Below are positions 57,259 through 57,272 of a stretch of DNA of 57,272 nucleotides, one piece after another (within the stretch, counting starts at the first letter, position 1; each line of letters begins with the position of its first letter). Position numbers and translations under genes: made by a program. Location: positions 1-57,272 of the forward strand of contig CALAGS010000091.1 in the NCBI GenBank assembly GCA_937891665.1, read 5' to 3'. Below the pieces are notes generated by a model that was not told where the DNA came from, ran no database searches, and saw nothing but the letters and a program-made list of their open reading frames with translations. This DNA comes from an uncultured Burkholderiales bacterium (lineage in GTDB: Bacteria > Pseudomonadota > Gammaproteobacteria > Burkholderiales > Burkholderiaceae_C).

Positions 57259-57272
57259 TTTAATTGGGGTCA

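Overview
The window is a dense, ordinary chromosomal segment of a betaproteobacterium, most likely a member of the Burkholderiales/Comamonadaceae (a freshwater Limnohabitans- or Rhodoferax-like organism is my best guess). The reasons are the gene orders pyrG-kdsA-eno-ftsB, rpsO-pnp-tpiA-secG-tRNA-Leu-nuoA..N and rpsU-yqeY, the several Bug-type (TctC-like) periplasmic binding proteins, and the small Burkholderiales families (DUF1178, DUF6352-like, YbiB). Genes are packed with many 4-bp start/stop overlaps and overlapping convergent ends. No intergenic gap exceeds about 275 bp. I see no insertion sequence, prophage, integron or CRISPR array.

Layout. 1-4.7 kb: the end of pyrG, then kdsA, eno, ftsB, a PnuC-type transporter and a NadR-like nicotinamide-riboside kinase. 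4.7-9.5 kb: hslO and a gamma-carbonic-anhydrase-like gene facing a DUF455 ferritin-like gene and a D-threonine-aldolase/D-serine-dehydratase-like gene, then xerD on the other strand with a small upstream ORF. 9.5-19 kb: an AEC transporter and RNA/cell-wall/repair housekeeping (queG, tsaE, an AmiC-type amidase, dedA, mutL, a Bcr/CflA exporter, miaA, arfB, a 47-aa basic protein). 19-29.4 kb is the most catabolic part: a DUF6352-like gene, a BASS transporter overlapping an N-acyl-D-amino-acid deacylase, a TRIC-type channel, a complete tripartite tricarboxylate transporter (tctC-tctB-tctA), an Ldh-family dehydrogenase, an aminotransferase and a DUF1178 gene. 29.4-43.9 kb: all 14 complex I genes nuoA-N on the minus strand, preceded by tRNA-Leu(GAG), secG, tpiA, pnp and rpsO (to 48 kb). 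48.3-57.3 kb: hslR, two tandem Bug binding proteins, a Leu/Ile/Val-type binding protein, tsaD, ybiB, cobA, a BaiN/HI0933-type flavoprotein, rpsU and yqeY.

How they fit together. The minus-strand block 43.9 to 29.4 kb encodes the respiratory NADH dehydrogenase, with energy-metabolism and translation/RNA-decay genes upstream. queG, tsaE, tsaD and miaA all modify tRNA. kdsA, ftsB, the amidase and dedA serve the envelope. The binding proteins, transporters and amino-acid/hydroxy-acid enzymes suggest a heterotroph that scavenges organic acids and amino-acid derivatives.

I did not find an obviously new multi-gene system. The observations most worth following are non-coding or small: an 18-nt-arm near-perfect hairpin in the pnp leader, palindromes in two divergent intergenic regions, a 43-aa ORF that appears translationally coupled to xerD, and a NadR-like kinase carrying an extra Cys/His-rich tail. 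All calls come from reading the sequence and from knowledge of the families; no database search was run.
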